Below are positions 21,349 to 34,207 of a stretch of DNA of 64,000 nt, one piece after another (position 1 is the first letter of the stretch; the number at the start of each line of letters is the position of its first letter). The DNA lies in contig NZ_FXZB01000020.1 of the NCBI RefSeq assembly GCF_900169065.1, forward strand, positions 31,144 through 95,143. Reading direction: 5' to 3'. Under the pieces are notes generated by a model. It worked only from the letters and a program-made list of their open reading frames with translations. It searched no databases and was not told where the DNA came from. The position numbers and the translations under genes are program-made. This stretch comes from Brevibacterium aurantiacum. Lineage in GTDB: Bacteria; Actinomycetota; Actinomycetes; Actinomycetales; Brevibacteriaceae.

Positions 21349-22275
21349 TCAGTCCATGTACTCGGCGAACAGCGGCGTGGTCAGGTAGCGCTCACCGAAG
21401 TCGGGCAGGATGACGACGATGCGCTTGCCTGCGTTCTCCGGGCGAGCACCCAGCTCTTCGGCTGCCAGGAGTGCGGCACCGGAGGAGATTCCGACGAGCA
21501 GTCCCTCTTCCTTGGCGACGTCGCGGGCACGGGAGAAGGCATCATCGTTTTCGATGGTGACGACTTCGTCGTAGATCTTGGTATCGAGTACGCCGGGGAC
21601 GAAGTTGGCACCCAGGCCCTGGATCATGTGGGGACCGGCAGCTCCGCCGGAGAGCAGCGGCGAGGCAGCGGGCTCAACGGCAACGATCTTGACGTCGGGG
21701 TTGGCCTCACGCAGGGCGGCTCCGGCACCGGTGATGGTTCCGCCGGTTCCGATGCCCGAGACGAAGATGTCGACCTTGCCGTCGGTGTCGGCGAGGATCT
21801 CGGGGCCGGTGGTCTTGCGGTGGATGTCAGCGTTGGCCTGGTTTTCGAACTGGCGAACCAGCACTGCGCCGTCGGCGGCGATCTCTTCGGCCTTCTCGAC
21901 AGCGCCCTTCATACCCTGGGCCTTGTCGGTGAGGACGAGCTCGGCGCCGAATGCGCGCAGAAGTGCACGGCGTTCCTTCGACATGGACTCCGGCATGGTC
22001 AGCTGGACCTTGTATCCGCGTGAGGTGCCGACCATCGCCAACGCGATTCCGGTGTTGCCGGAGGTGGCTTCAACGATCGTTCCGCCCGGCTTGAGCTCGC
22101 CCGAAGCTTCGGCGGCATCGATCATTGCGACGCCGATGCGGTCCTTGACCGAGTTCGCGGGGTTGTAGGATTCGAGCTTCGCAACGATCTCGGCGCCGGA
22201 GCGTTCGCTGGCCTTGTTCACACGAATCAGCGGGGTGCGGCCGACCAGTTCGGAAACATTTTTGAAGATGGTCAA
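21349..22275 (-). CDS. cysK: cysteine synthase A (O-acetylserine sulfhydrylase)
   Basis: PLP enzyme making cysteine from O-acetylserine and sulfide. PLP lysine is Lys44 in NSVKDRIG; the substrate loop TSGNTG and the phosphate-binding GTGGTITG are present. The frame is open far upstream, but I choose the TTG at 22275: it has AAAGGA 6 nt before it and gives the canonical beginning (M)[15 protein letters not shown] and a normal 308-aa length. The leader contains four consecutive hairpins (22319-22388). Confidence 0.95.
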   Translation of the reverse strand: MTIFKNVSELVGRTPLIRVNKASERSGAEIVAKLESYNPANSVKDRIGVAMIDAAEASGELKPGGTIVEATSGNTGIALAMVGTSRGYKVQLTMPESMSKERRALLRAFGAELVLTDKAQGMKGAVEKAEEIAADGAVLVRQFENQANADIHRKTTGPEILADTDGKVDIFVSGIGTGGTITGAGAALREANPDVKIVAVEPAASPLLSGGAAGPHMIQGLGANFVPGVLDTKIYDEVVTIENDDAFSRARDVAKEEGLLVGISSGAALLAAEELGARPENAGKRIVVILPDFGERYLTTPLFAEYMD

Positions 22276-22318
22276 GACATGTCCTTTCACGCGTATTTGT
22301 TCGCCCGGTACTGAGGGC

Positions 22319-22388
22319 TGTGACGAAGACGTCACACAACCACCAGCCAAAGGCTTCAGCTGCTGATTTCGTCTCGTGGACCGAGACG
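22319..22388 (-). promoter_or_regulatory. chain of four hairpins in the cysK leader
   Basis: Perfect inverted repeats in 70 bp: CGTCTCG/CGAGACG (22370-22388, 5-nt loop), TCAGC/GCTGA (22356-22366), AGCC/GGCT (22345-22355) and TGTGACG/CGTCACA (22319-22336, 4-nt loop). The last begins 43 bp before the TTG start. Could be a structured leader RNA or stacked protein sites. It does not match any riboswitch class I know. Confidence 0.45.
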
Positions 22389-22747
22389 GTTCGACACCAT
22401 CATAACCACCCGCCGTCTGCGGTTGTTCCCCAGACGGTTGCTCAACAATCCATGTTCGCTTCCGGCGAAATATGTTGTCATTGCGCGTCATATGCACTTA
22501 ACTGCCCATCTCACGTCACGGCACCAGCCGCTGTCGGCGATCGAACCGCTGAACAATCAGGCACGTATATGCCAATTCAGCGTCCCTCGACACCTCCTCC
22601 CGAGAGCCAGTGAGCAGGTCCGAATCTGAGACGCCGAGGCGGTCATGGGACAGCTCATCAGTCTGCGAGATCCCGACGGGCGGGTCGCAAGGCTGCACAC
22701 CTGGATGCGCCTGTCTCCCCGCGACAAGCTGCTGTGGAGAAAGCCGA
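22389..22747. other. intergenic region between cysK and def
   Basis: About 360 bp between the cysK leader and the def promoter. The left half is less GC-rich and probably holds the cysK promoter; I see no RNA gene, repeat or credible small protein. Confidence 0.5.
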
Positions 22748-22753
22748 TACGAT
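22748..22753 (+). promoter_or_regulatory. -10 box, leaderless def
   Basis: TACGAT, then TGTCCTC, then ATG at 22761. Confidence 0.5.
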
Positions 22754-22760
22754 TGTCCTC

Positions 22761-23336
22761 ATGGCTATTCATCCCATCGTCATCTACGGCGAGCCCGTGC
22801 TGCATCAGCGTGCAGAGAAGATCACCGACTTCGACGAGGAGCTCGCAACTCTGATCGCCGATATGCACGAGACTCTCGATGCCAGCAACGGGGTCGGTTT
22901 GGCCGCTCCGCAGATCGGCGTAGGCAAACGCATCTTCGTCTTCAACGCCGAGGACGAAGAAGCGGGAGTTCGTCGACGCGGGACGTTCATCAACCCGCTG
23001 CTTATCGCCTCGAAGGTGCCCGACACCCGCCCCGATCCTGATGAGGAGACGGAAGGCTGCCTCTCCGTTCCCAGCTTGGACTTTCCGCTCAAGCGCGCGG
23101 ACCGTGTCACGGTCAATGGTCTCGATGAGACCGGGCAGTCGGTGTCACTGACCGCTGAAGGCTGGTTCGCCCGCATCATGCAGCACGAATACGACCACCT
23201 GCAGGGCACGCTCTACGTCGATCGTCTCGACAAGCGCTGGTCGAAGAAGTGGAAGAAAGAGCAATCCGCCAATGGTTACAACGTGCCCGGACAGTCCTGG
23301 ACACCGGGCATCGACCCCGATCCCTTCGGCCACTGA
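22761..23336 (+). CDS. def: peptide deformylase
   Basis: Metalloenzyme removing the formyl group from new proteins. The 191-aa product has all three family motifs: GVGLAAPQIG (44-53), EGCLSVP with metal ligand Cys100, and QHEYDH with His142, Glu143 and His146. The ATG at 22761 gives the usual MAIHPIVIYG start and follows a TACGAT box by 7 nt, so the mRNA is probably leaderless. The C-terminal extension after residue ~165 is common in actinobacterial enzymes. Confidence 0.96.
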   Translation: MAIHPIVIYGEPVLHQRAEKITDFDEELATLIADMHETLDASNGVGLAAPQIGVGKRIFVFNAEDEEAGVRRRGTFINPLLIASKVPDTRPDPDEETEGCLSVPSLDFPLKRADRVTVNGLDETGQSVSLTAEGWFARIMQHEYDHLQGTLYVDRLDKRWSKKWKKEQSANGYNVPGQSWTPGIDPDPFGH

Positions 23337-23372
23337 GCCGACACTGATTCAGTCATACTGACGCTTCTCGGA

Positions 23373-24467
23373 TCACTCCAAGCGGCGGTCGTCCTTCGGG
23401 TCGTCCTTCGCGGCACGCGGCGACGAAGGCGTGGGTTCGAGCGCGTCGACCGATTCCTGGGCCGCTGCCAGACGTGAGTCGAAATCATCGAAGTCATCCG
23501 CGGTCTGCTCGAGCTCGGCGACCAGCCCCGAGATGATCGAGGACTGCGACTCGGCGTCGATCCGCAGTTCCCTGAACTGCCAGTCAGCGGAGTCATCGGC
23601 GGCCGTCCGGGACAGCACGTCGAGGACGCGGTCGCCGAGTTCACGTGAACGTTCGGAGTTATGAAGCAGCATGAGCTGCTCGTCGAGTGCGATGAGATGC
23701 TCATAGTACTCATGCATCGACAGCACACGGTTGGCCATCGAGGTGAAGGCCACAGCGAGTTTCGACAGGTACGTCTCCACCGACTTCGCGGTCCCCGCGT
23801 CCCGAATGCTCTCGATCTCCTCACGCAGCCGCACCAGTTCGGCCAGCCGCACACCGATCGAGGCGACAGCATGGTCAAGGTCGACACGTGAGACGTGGTC
23901 GCGCAGGATCGGGTGGGTCCAGGCGCGGGTCCGGACGATCTTGCGCGCAATGGTCACCGCGAGGTGGAAGAGTCGCTGTTCGTCGGTGTCGCGGCCTTCC
24001 TTGCGGCCAGGCTGGAATCCCAGCGAGGCGGGCGTGATCCACTGTGCCTGTCCCACCTGCTGACGGTTCTTCCGGCTCAGCCGTTTAGGGTCTCGGAGGT
24101 ACTTCGGGGCGGTGACTGCGGCGAACACACCGGTACCGACAGCGGTCGTTCCTCCGAGCACCCCGAACATCAGCGCAGCATCGGCGAAGCCGGACAGCAG
24201 TGCCAGACTCCCCGGTGCGGCGAAGCCCGCAGTCACGGCGGCTCCGGCGCCGGTTCCGCCCTTGAACAGCATGCTGGAGCGGAAGAAGTTCCGACGCATT
24301 CCACCGGTGAGCATGATCGCACTCGGAGCACCGGCGGTATAGCGATACCCGCGAGCGTTCCAGGCCTGCATGATGTCCTGATTGACGCTCTCGGGCACGA
24401 GGACGCGATAGATCGGGATCGACTTCCCGCATTCGCTCTTCCACAACGACTTCCACGACTGGGACAC
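23373..24467 (-). CDS. conserved-looking membrane-associated protein, unknown function
   Basis: A 364-aa protein from the GTG at 24467, which has GGAGGTG 6 nt upstream; GTG at 24482 is an alternative. A basic N-terminal ~70 residues precede two hydrophobic, Gly/Ala-rich segments (about 70-95 and 97-125), then a mainly helical, charged cytoplasmic region with coiled-coil character (about 190-350) and a Pro/Asp-rich tail. No family recognised. It is convergent with def and downstream of gatB, from which it is separated by a large hairpin. Confidence 0.72.
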   Translation of the reverse strand: MSQSWKSLWKSECGKSIPIYRVLVPESVNQDIMQAWNARGYRYTAGAPSAIMLTGGMRRNFFRSSMLFKGGTGAGAAVTAGFAAPGSLALLSGFADAALMFGVLGGTTAVGTGVFAAVTAPKYLRDPKRLSRKNRQQVGQAQWITPASLGFQPGRKEGRDTDEQRLFHLAVTIARKIVRTRAWTHPILRDHVSRVDLDHAVASIGVRLAELVRLREEIESIRDAGTAKSVETYLSKLAVAFTSMANRVLSMHEYYEHLIALDEQLMLLHNSERSRELGDRVLDVLSRTAADDSADWQFRELRIDAESQSSIISGLVAELEQTADDFDDFDSRLAAAQESVDALEPTPSSPRAAKDDPKDDRRLE

Positions 24468-24557
24468 CGCATTCACCTCCACGTACGGATGGCACCCTCA
24501 CGCCGACTGCCGGATGTGTGTCCGGCCGAGTCGGCGTCTGGTCCGGCAGAATGCGAA

Positions 24558-24608
24558 CAGCCACACCCTCCGGACTTCTTTGGTATCCGAGTCTAGAGGG
24601 TGTGGCTG
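24558..24608. terminator. 13-bp perfect inverted repeat between gatB and the next gene
   Basis: CAGCCACACCCTC (24558-24570) pairs perfectly with 24596-24608; the 25-nt loop itself contains CGGA/TCCG. No T-run follows on either strand, so it may be a poor terminator for gatB or a leader structure of the downstream minus-strand gene. Confidence 0.5.
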
Positions 24609-24616
24609 GATCAATC

Positions 24617-24665
24617 CTGAGTTCTGTTCAGACGTCTGATTCTGTTCAGACGCTTGTGAACTCAG
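24617..24665. repeat. nested repeats overlapping the gatB stop codon
   Basis: TCTGTTCAGACG occurs twice (near 24627 and 24642) between arms CTGAGTTC and GAACTCAG. The right arm covers the end of gatB. Together with the neighbouring 13-bp repeat this makes the region unusually structured. Confidence 0.45.
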
Positions 24666-26143
24666 CCGTTGATCTTGGCAAGGATCAGGTCCTTGGCCTT
24701 TCCGGCGTCGGCCTGACCACGGGTGGCCTTCATGATCGGTCCCATCAGGGCACCGATGGCCTGCATCTTTCCGCCCTTGATCTTCTCGACCACGTCTGGG
24801 TTCGCGGCGATTGCCTCGTCGACGGCGGCCTCGAGTGCTCCGGTGTCTTCGACGATTTCGAGATTACGAGCGCTCATCACCTCGGCGGGTTCGCCTTCGC
24901 CGTCGGCCACGGCGGTGAGGACGTCCTTCGCGAGTTTGTCATTGAGCTTGCCGTCATTGATGAGCCCGATCAGAGCCGCGACCTGGGCCGGTGTGACGAG
25001 CTCGGCGGTGGGCTGGTCCTTCTGGTTGGCCAACCTGGCCACCTCACCGGTCCACCATTTGCGTGCCGCGGCAGGCTTCGCGCCGGCATTCACAGTCTCC
25101 TCGATTGCTTCGAGCAGACCGGCGTTGACGATGTCTCGCATCTCCAGATCGGAGAAGCCCCACACGCCTGCCAGACGGCGGCGCTTCTGGGCCGGCAGCT
25201 CGGGCAGGGTCGCCCGCAGCTCTTCGACCCACTCGCGGCTGGGCACGAGTGGAACGAGGTCCGGCTCCGGGAAGTACCGGTAGTCGTCGGCATCGGACTT
25301 CGGGCGTCCCGAGGAGGTCTCTCCCGTTCCCTCATGGAAGTGACGGGTCTCCTGAACGATTGTCTCTCCAGCTTCGAGACGGGTCGCCTGGCGAGCGATC
25401 TCGTAGCGGACGGCGCGTTCGATCGAGCGGAAGGAGTTGACGTTCTTCGTCTCTGTGCGGGTACCCAGCGGAGCATCGGGGCTCTCGCGCAGGGAGACGT
25501 TGACGTCGGCACGGACGTTGCCCTGTTCCATGCGTGCCTCCGAGACATCGAGGGCACGGAAGATGTCACGCAGGGTCCGCACATAGGTGGAGGCCACCTC
25601 GGCGGCCCGCTCCCCTGTCCCGGTGATCGGGTGGGTCACGATCTCGACGAGGGTCACCCCTGCCCTGTTGTAGTCGACCAGGGAATGGTCGGCTCCGTGG
25701 ATACGGCCGGTGGCGCCTCCGATGTGGGTGTTCTTGCCGGCGTCCTCTTCCATGTGAGCACGTTCGACGGGGATGGTGAACATCGTGCCGTCTTCGAGTT
25801 CGACCTCGACCGAGCCTTCAGCGGCGATGGGTTCATCTGACTGGCTGGTCTGGAAGTCCTTGGGTACGTCCGGGTAGAAGTAGTTCTTCCGGGCGAAGCG
25901 GCAGGTCTCTGCGATTTCGCAGCCCAGTGCCAGGCCGATCTTGATCGCGTACTCCACGCCCTTCTCGTTGACGACGGGAAGGGAGCCGGGCAGACCCAGG
26001 GAGGTGGGAGTGATATTGGTGTTCGGTCCCCCACCGAAGGTGTTGGGTGCAGCGTCGAACATCTTCGTCGCGGTGCCCAGTTCGACGTGGACTTCGATGC
26101 CGATGACCGGATCGTACTTCTTGATCGCGTCTTCGTATTTCAC
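24662..26143 (-). CDS. gatB: aspartyl/glutamyl-tRNA amidotransferase subunit B
   Basis: Subunit B (493 aa) of GatCAB, which converts Glu-tRNA(Gln) and/or Asp-tRNA(Asn) to the amide forms. The N-terminal kinase-like domain begins [15 protein letters not shown] and contains the nucleotide-handling region around [14 protein letters not shown]; the YqeY-like tRNA-binding domain fills the last ~150 residues, ending in [11 protein letters not shown]. Its start overlaps the gatA stop (ATGA). Last gene of the gatCAB operon. Confidence 0.97.
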   Translation of the reverse strand: MKYEDAIKKYDPVIGIEVHVELGTATKMFDAAPNTFGGGPNTNITPTSLGLPGSLPVVNEKGVEYAIKIGLALGCEIAETCRFARKNYFYPDVPKDFQTSQSDEPIAAEGSVEVELEDGTMFTIPVERAHMEEDAGKNTHIGGATGRIHGADHSLVDYNRAGVTLVEIVTHPITGTGERAAEVASTYVRTLRDIFRALDVSEARMEQGNVRADVNVSLRESPDAPLGTRTETKNVNSFRSIERAVRYEIARQATRLEAGETIVQETRHFHEGTGETSSGRPKSDADDYRYFPEPDLVPLVPSREWVEELRATLPELPAQKRRRLAGVWGFSDLEMRDIVNAGLLEAIEETVNAGAKPAAARKWWTGEVARLANQKDQPTAELVTPAQVAALIGLINDGKLNDKLAKDVLTAVADGEGEPAEVMSARNLEIVEDTGALEAAVDEAIAANPDVVEKIKGGKMQAIGALMGPIMKATRGQADAGKAKDLILAKING

Positions 26144-27642
26144 TTGGTGGTCAGTCCTTCCGCAAGAGTATCGAGCACACGAGACCCGGAGGCTTCCAAG
26201 GCGGCTTCGAGCGGGCCGGCCACCTCGTACATCTTCACGTCCTCACGTGCCGGGGCGAGGATCTGGAATCCGACAGGCAGACCGTCGGACAGTCCTGCCG
26301 GCAGGGACAGGCCGGGGATTCCGGCGAGGTTGGCCGGGATCGTCGCCACGTCGCCCAGGTAGAGGGCCATCGGATCGGATGCCGCCTCGGCACCGAACTT
26401 CAGGGCCGTCGTCGGAGCCGTCGGCGAGACGAGGACGTCACAGGATTCGAAGGCCTTGGCGAAGTCGTTCTGCACCAGGGTGCGGATCTTCTGCGCCGAA
26501 CCGTAGTAGGCGTCGTAGTAGCCAGCGGAAAGGGCGTAGGTGCCGAGGATGATGCGGCGCTTGACCTCGGCGCCGAATCCTGCGGCGCGGGTCGCTGACA
26601 TGACCGTCTCTGCGGTGACCGGACCGGATTCGGGCTCGACGCGCAGTCCGTAGCGCATGCCGTCGTAGCGTGCCAGGTTCGAAGACACCTCGGAGGGCAT
26701 GAGGAGGTAGTAGGCGTCGAGGGCGTAGGAGATCGACGGGCAGTCGACCTCGACGATCTCGGCACCGGCTGCTGCGGCAACGTCGAGGGCAGCGGAGAAG
26801 GCATCGCGGACGCCGTCCTGGTAGCCCTCGCCGCGCAGCTGCTTGATGACGCCGAGCTTCTTGCCCTTGAGGTCCGAGGTCTGTGCCGCGGAGACGAAAC
26901 CTGCCACCGGGTCGGGCAGCGAGGTCGAGTCCAGCGGGTCATGTCCGGCGAGCAGTTCGTGCAGAGCCGCGGCGTCGGCGACACTGCGGCCCATGGGACC
27001 GACCTGATCGAGGCTTGAGGCCATGGCGATGATGCCGAAGCGCGAGATCGAACCATAGGTCGGCTTGACTCCGACGGTGCCGGTGAACGCTGCGGGCTGT
27101 CGCACCGAACCGCCGGTGTCGGTGCCCACCGAGAGCGGAGCCTGGAAGCCGGCTAGTGCCGCTGCCGCGCCGCCGGAGGATCCGCCGGGCACGTGCTCGA
27201 GGTTCCAGGGGTTGCGGGTGGTGCCGAAGGCCGAATGCTCGGTCGTCGACCCCATGGCGAACTCGTCGAGGTTGGTCTTGCCCAAAACGGGAAGTCCGGC
27301 GGCCTTGACCTTGTTGTGCACGGTTGATTCGTAGGGCGGGACCCAGTTCTCGAGCATCTTCGACGCGGCGGTTGTGGCCACGCCTTCGGTGACGATGAGG
27401 TCCTTGAGCGCGACTGGCACCCCGGCCAGGGCGTGGACGTCCTCGCTGGCGCTGCGCTTGGCATCGACAGCCTTGGCGGTCTCAAGTGCGAGATCGTCGG
27501 TGACGGTGATGAATGAACCGAAGTCTGCTTCGGTGGCGTGGATGCGGTCCAGGTGAGCCTGGGTCACCTCGACGGAGGAGAACTCGCCGGCTTTCAGTCC
27601 TGCGGCGAGTTCGAGGGCGCTCTTGGTGGTGAGTTCGTTCAT
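26140..27642 (-). CDS. gatA: aspartyl/glutamyl-tRNA amidotransferase subunit A
   Basis: Amidase subunit (500 aa) releasing ammonia from glutamine for GatB. Ser-cis-Ser-Lys catalytic set: Lys in VALKDLIV, cis-Ser in [10 protein letters not shown] and the nucleophile Ser in [12 protein letters not shown]. Two adjacent ATGs occur; I choose the second (27642) because GGAGG is then 4 nt away instead of 1, and it gives the TGATG overlap with gatC. Confidence 0.97.
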   Translation of the reverse strand: MNELTTKSALELAAGLKAGEFSSVEVTQAHLDRIHATEADFGSFITVTDDLALETAKAVDAKRSASEDVHALAGVPVALKDLIVTEGVATTAASKMLENWVPPYESTVHNKVKAAGLPVLGKTNLDEFAMGSTTEHSAFGTTRNPWNLEHVPGGSSGGAAAALAGFQAPLSVGTDTGGSVRQPAAFTGTVGVKPTYGSISRFGIIAMASSLDQVGPMGRSVADAAALHELLAGHDPLDSTSLPDPVAGFVSAAQTSDLKGKKLGVIKQLRGEGYQDGVRDAFSAALDVAAAAGAEIVEVDCPSISYALDAYYLLMPSEVSSNLARYDGMRYGLRVEPESGPVTAETVMSATRAAGFGAEVKRRIILGTYALSAGYYDAYYGSAQKIRTLVQNDFAKAFESCDVLVSPTAPTTALKFGAEAASDPMALYLGDVATIPANLAGIPGLSLPAGLSDGLPVGFQILAPAREDVKMYEVAGPLEAALEASGSRVLDTLAEGLTTK

Positions 27643-27947
27643 CATTCCTCCCCGAGGATCTGTGGGACGAGGAATTTGTCATCGGCGGATGCTGGTGCCG
27701 AGGCCAGAGCCTGCTCGCTGGTCAGGGTCTCGCCCACGACATCGGGGCGCAGCACGTTCGACAGTGCGATCGGGTGGCTGGTCGCCGGCACATCGTCGCC
27801 GGCCACTTCGTTGACCCTGGCGACATTGCTCAAAATTGTGCTCAGGTCACCGGCGAGCGACTTCAGCTCGTCTTCGCCCATGGCGATCCGAGACAGCGAG
27901 GCCAAATGCTCGACTTGTTCGGGGGTGATTGCGGAGGACTCCGTCAT
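27642..27947 (-). CDS. gatC: aspartyl/glutamyl-tRNA amidotransferase subunit C
   Basis: Small subunit (101 aa) wrapping GatA and Gat[18 protein letters not shown] is the family's opening helix and the C-terminal [10 protein letters not shown] matches the usual conserved end. The ATG at 27947 follows AAAGGCAGGGA; the open frame to 28043 adds no conserved sequence. Confidence 0.95.
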   Translation of the reverse strand: MTESSAITPEQVEHLASLSRIAMGEDELKSLAGDLSTILSNVARVNEVAGDDVPATSHPIALSNVLRPDVVGETLTSEQALASAPASADDKFLVPQILGEE

Positions 27948-28091
27948 TCCCTGCCTTTCATCGGTCTGTTTACTCGTCAGCAAGTCTAGTCTCTTTGCCG
28001 GACCTGTTCTGAAGGGACCGATGTGAGGTTGTCCGAGCATCATTGCTCAGCTGCGTCGAGGCGTACGGGTCTCGCCGGGCAGGGTTCCGAA

Positions 28092-28130
28092 CTCAGGCGA
28101 CGGTGCGCTCAGGCGACGGTGCGCTCAGGC
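28092..28130. repeat. 16-bp tandem duplication across a stop codon
   Basis: CTCAGGCGACGGTGCG is repeated head-to-tail (28092-28107, 28108-28123) with 7 bp of a third copy. The stop of the secreted-protein gene lies inside the second unit. Confidence 0.7.
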
Positions 28131-28660
28131 CAGGTACGTTCGCCCTTGATGTAGCTCGACAGGTCGCCGAGCACCCTGTCCGCGTCAGCTTGGGAGAATT
28201 CCCCTGCATCGACTCCGGCCTGCAGATCGCCGGCAAGGTCTGCGACCCGTGATTGGGCGTCGGCAGCCGTGTGTGCCACCAGGCCCGCGCCGTCGCTGAG
28301 GGCCGTGGCGCCGGCAGCTTCGATCCCGCCGCCATCAGGTGTCGTCTCGGCGCTGGGTGTCGTCTGGGCGCTGGTTGTTGTCTCGGCGTTGGGCTGAGCA
28401 TCATCGGTGCGGTCGCGAGTTTCGTCCGCACGTGTTTCGTCATCACGAGTCTCGTCGTCGCGAGAATTGTCATCGTCACGTGTTCTGCTTGTTGTGACTG
28501 GTGCAGTGGTGGAGCCGGTCAGCGCGGGGGCCGCACGCTTGGTCGGCTGCTGTCCCGGATTGAGGATGTAGTCGGCAATGCCAGCTGTCACCGGTGCTGT
28601 GGTGAGGACTGCGGCGAGAACGACGGCAGTGCCGGCGATCAATCGGGGAATTGCTTTCAT
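28109..28660 (-). CDS. secreted protein with Asp/Arg/Thr-rich low-complexity region
   Basis: A 183-aa protein beginning MKAIPRL with a signal peptide (hydrophobic residues 6-27, Ala-rich cleavage zone ending VTAGIA). The middle holds repeated DDETR/ADETR units and a Thr/Pro/Ala-rich stretch, likely disordered. The last ~65 residues form an amphipathic acidic domain ending TWPERTVA. A tandem 16-bp duplication crosses the stop codon, so the C-terminus may be recently altered. Function unknown; it sits between gatC and ligA but has its own space. Confidence 0.72.
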   Translation of the reverse strand: MKAIPRLIAGTAVVLAAVLTTAPVTAGIADYILNPGQQPTKRAAPALTGSTTAPVTTSRTRDDDNSRDDETRDDETRADETRDRTDDAQPNAETTTSAQTTPSAETTPDGGGIEAAGATALSDGAGLVAHTAADAQSRVADLAGDLQAGVDAGEFSQADADRVLGDLSSYIKGERTWPERTVA

Positions 28661-28777
28661 GCTTTCACTCTTCCAGATCAAGCTGTTTCCCCACTTCAAT
28701 GCGACTGTGATGATCCTTGGCATTCGATGTCGAATCGGTGGCAGCCAGGGAACGTGTCAGAATCGTGAACCGACTGA

Positions 28778-32110
<3,333 letters not shown>

Positions 32111-32118
<8 letters not shown>

Positions 32119-34123
32119 GGTTGCGGCTGAGTGGGATTCCGAAGACGTCGGCATAGAACCCGAACTCGCTTTCCAGGGAATCGATGATGGTTTCGGTGCG
32201 GACGAAGCCGTGGGATTCGCCCTTGTACAGACGGTAAATGTACTCCACTCCGGTCAGTTCCAACATATCGACGAAGTCCTGGGCCTGATTGGGTGGGACG
32301 ATGGGGTCCCGATCGCCTTGCATGATCGCCACCGGGACTCTGATCTGGCTCGTTCGTCTGATGGGTGAGCGGGTGATGTAGGCGTCTTGGGCCTCCGGCC
32401 AGGGCCCGACCAGGCCGTCGATGTAGTGCCGTTCGAAGTCGTGGGTGTCGACGACGAAGCGCATCAGGTCGGTGACTCCGAAGTAGGAGGTGCCGCAGGC
32501 GAAGACGTTCGAGGAGGCCAAGGCGGTGAGCACTGTCCACCCTCCCGATGAGGCACCGGAGATCGCGATGCGATCCGGGTCGGCCAGTCCCTCGGCGACC
32601 AGTGCTTCGACTGCCGCGACGGCGTCGGCGACGTCGACGATCCCCCATTGGCCGCGCAGTCGGTTGCGCCATGCTCGACCGTAGCCGGTCGAACCGCCGT
32701 AGTTGACCTCCATCACGCCGATGCCCCGGGACGTGAAGTAGCTGGATCGGGCCGACATGTCCGGGGTCGCCTGCCCTGTGGGTCCACCATGGATGGAGAT
32801 CACATAGGGCGGGAGTTCCCGGTCGAGGGCGGTGAATCTGGGGTTGTGCGGTGGGTGGATGACGACGGGGACTCCGCCGAGGACTCGGGTGCCAGGACGC
32901 GAGTAGTAGTCCTGATGAGCGTCAAGACGTTCTTGGGCGATCTCGGTGAAATTTCCAGTGACTCGGTCGACAGCGTAGAGGGCTCCGGTCGAGTCCGCGG
33001 ATTTGCCGGTCAGGAGGACATGGCTGTCGTTGAGATCGTGGAGTTCGAGGCTGCCGAAGGGCGCTCCGGGCGGAGAGATCTCCTCGACGTCACTGCCGGG
33101 ACCGTCCTTGGGCGAGCGTGGGAGACGTGCCCGGATCAACGAGGCGGTATCGGATTGGGAGTGGGCCCAGATCTCCTCGTCATCGCTTAGGTACCAGTTG
33201 GTTCCCAGCTGCCAGAGGGCGCCGCCGATCTCACCTCCTGTGTCGAGGACCGGTCGCAGCTCGGAGATGTCGAGTTGGTCAACGGAACTGTCTGCTTGAC
33301 CTGCTGATCCGTTCGCTGCGGCCTGTCGATCGCGGACAAGGCAGTCGACCTGTTCGAAGTCCAGTGAGTACAGGCTCCAGGTTCCGCTGTGGTCGGAGCT
33401 GAGGATGAGCGAGGAGTCCGAGGTGAATTCGGGTTGCAGGAGGGAGACGTCGTGCCCGGCCAGCACTGCCACGGCCGGTATGTCGGAGGTGCGCACGTCG
33501 ATGAGCCACAGGTTCGTCGAGTCCCAGGGCATGTTGGGATGTTCCCAGCCGATGAACGCCAACGTCGAACCGTCCGGAGACAGTCGGGGGCTGGCCATGA
33601 AGTAGGAATGACGGGAGAGCACATTCGTCGTCCCGTGCCGGGTGATGAGCACGATGGCTCGTTCCCTGCGCGTTGACCGGCAGTCTTCGCGTACGCACAG
33701 CAGACCCCAGCGCGTCATCGTCAGGTCTCCGTAACGGATGCGGCCGGAGGTGTCCGGGGTCAGCGCATGGGGAGCCTTGCCCGGGATGATCTGCCAGATC
33801 CGCTGGTCGGAAGCGTTGACGAAGTAGATGACTTCGCTGTCGGGATCCAGGGCCCAGGCCGCTCCCCCGTATTCGTGCACCGAGGACCGGATGTTGAAGT
33901 CCGCGGGCAGCACCTGTTCCTTCAGGCCCGGATGCGAAAGCGTCGTCCGAACCAGCCCGGTCCGGGAATTCTCCGCCGGGACCTTCGTGGAGAAGTAGAT
34001 GTGCTCACCACGGAAGGCGGCATCGAAGATCGGCGCGGAACCGGCAGCCACCTCCGCAGCGCTGAGCGGTGACGACCAGGTTCCGAAAGGTGCCGTGACG
34101 ACATCTTGGGGAAATTCCTTCAT
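32111..34123 (-). CDS. S9 family prolyl oligopeptidase
   Basis: 670-aa serine peptidase with an N-terminal beta-propeller (about 1-400) and a C-terminal alpha/beta-hydrolase domain. Catalytic Ser in GASSGGW, Asp in QGDRDPIVP and His in GESHGFV, in the correct order; the oxyanion segment HGGPTGQ is present. No signal peptide is seen, so it is cytoplasmic and would cut short peptides. The ATG follows TAACCT by 6 nt (leaderless). Confidence 0.93.
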
Positions 34124-34129
34124 ACCCCC

Positions 34130-34135
34130 AGGTTA
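34130..34135 (-). promoter_or_regulatory. -10 box, leaderless S9 peptidase gene
   Basis: Minus-strand TAACCT, then GGGGGT, then ATG (first base 34123). Confidence 0.5.
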
Positions 34136-34207
34136 ACGCAGGGGCGAGGAGCACAGCTCAGTCACCGAGGTGGGCCGTGACCTCAGACGCTGTGGCAGTC
34201 TCTGCCC

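Noticed and set aside
22319..22336. CRP/GlxR site (TGTGA-TCACA) before cysK
   Set aside because: The half-sites are separated by 8 bp rather than the 6 bp needed.
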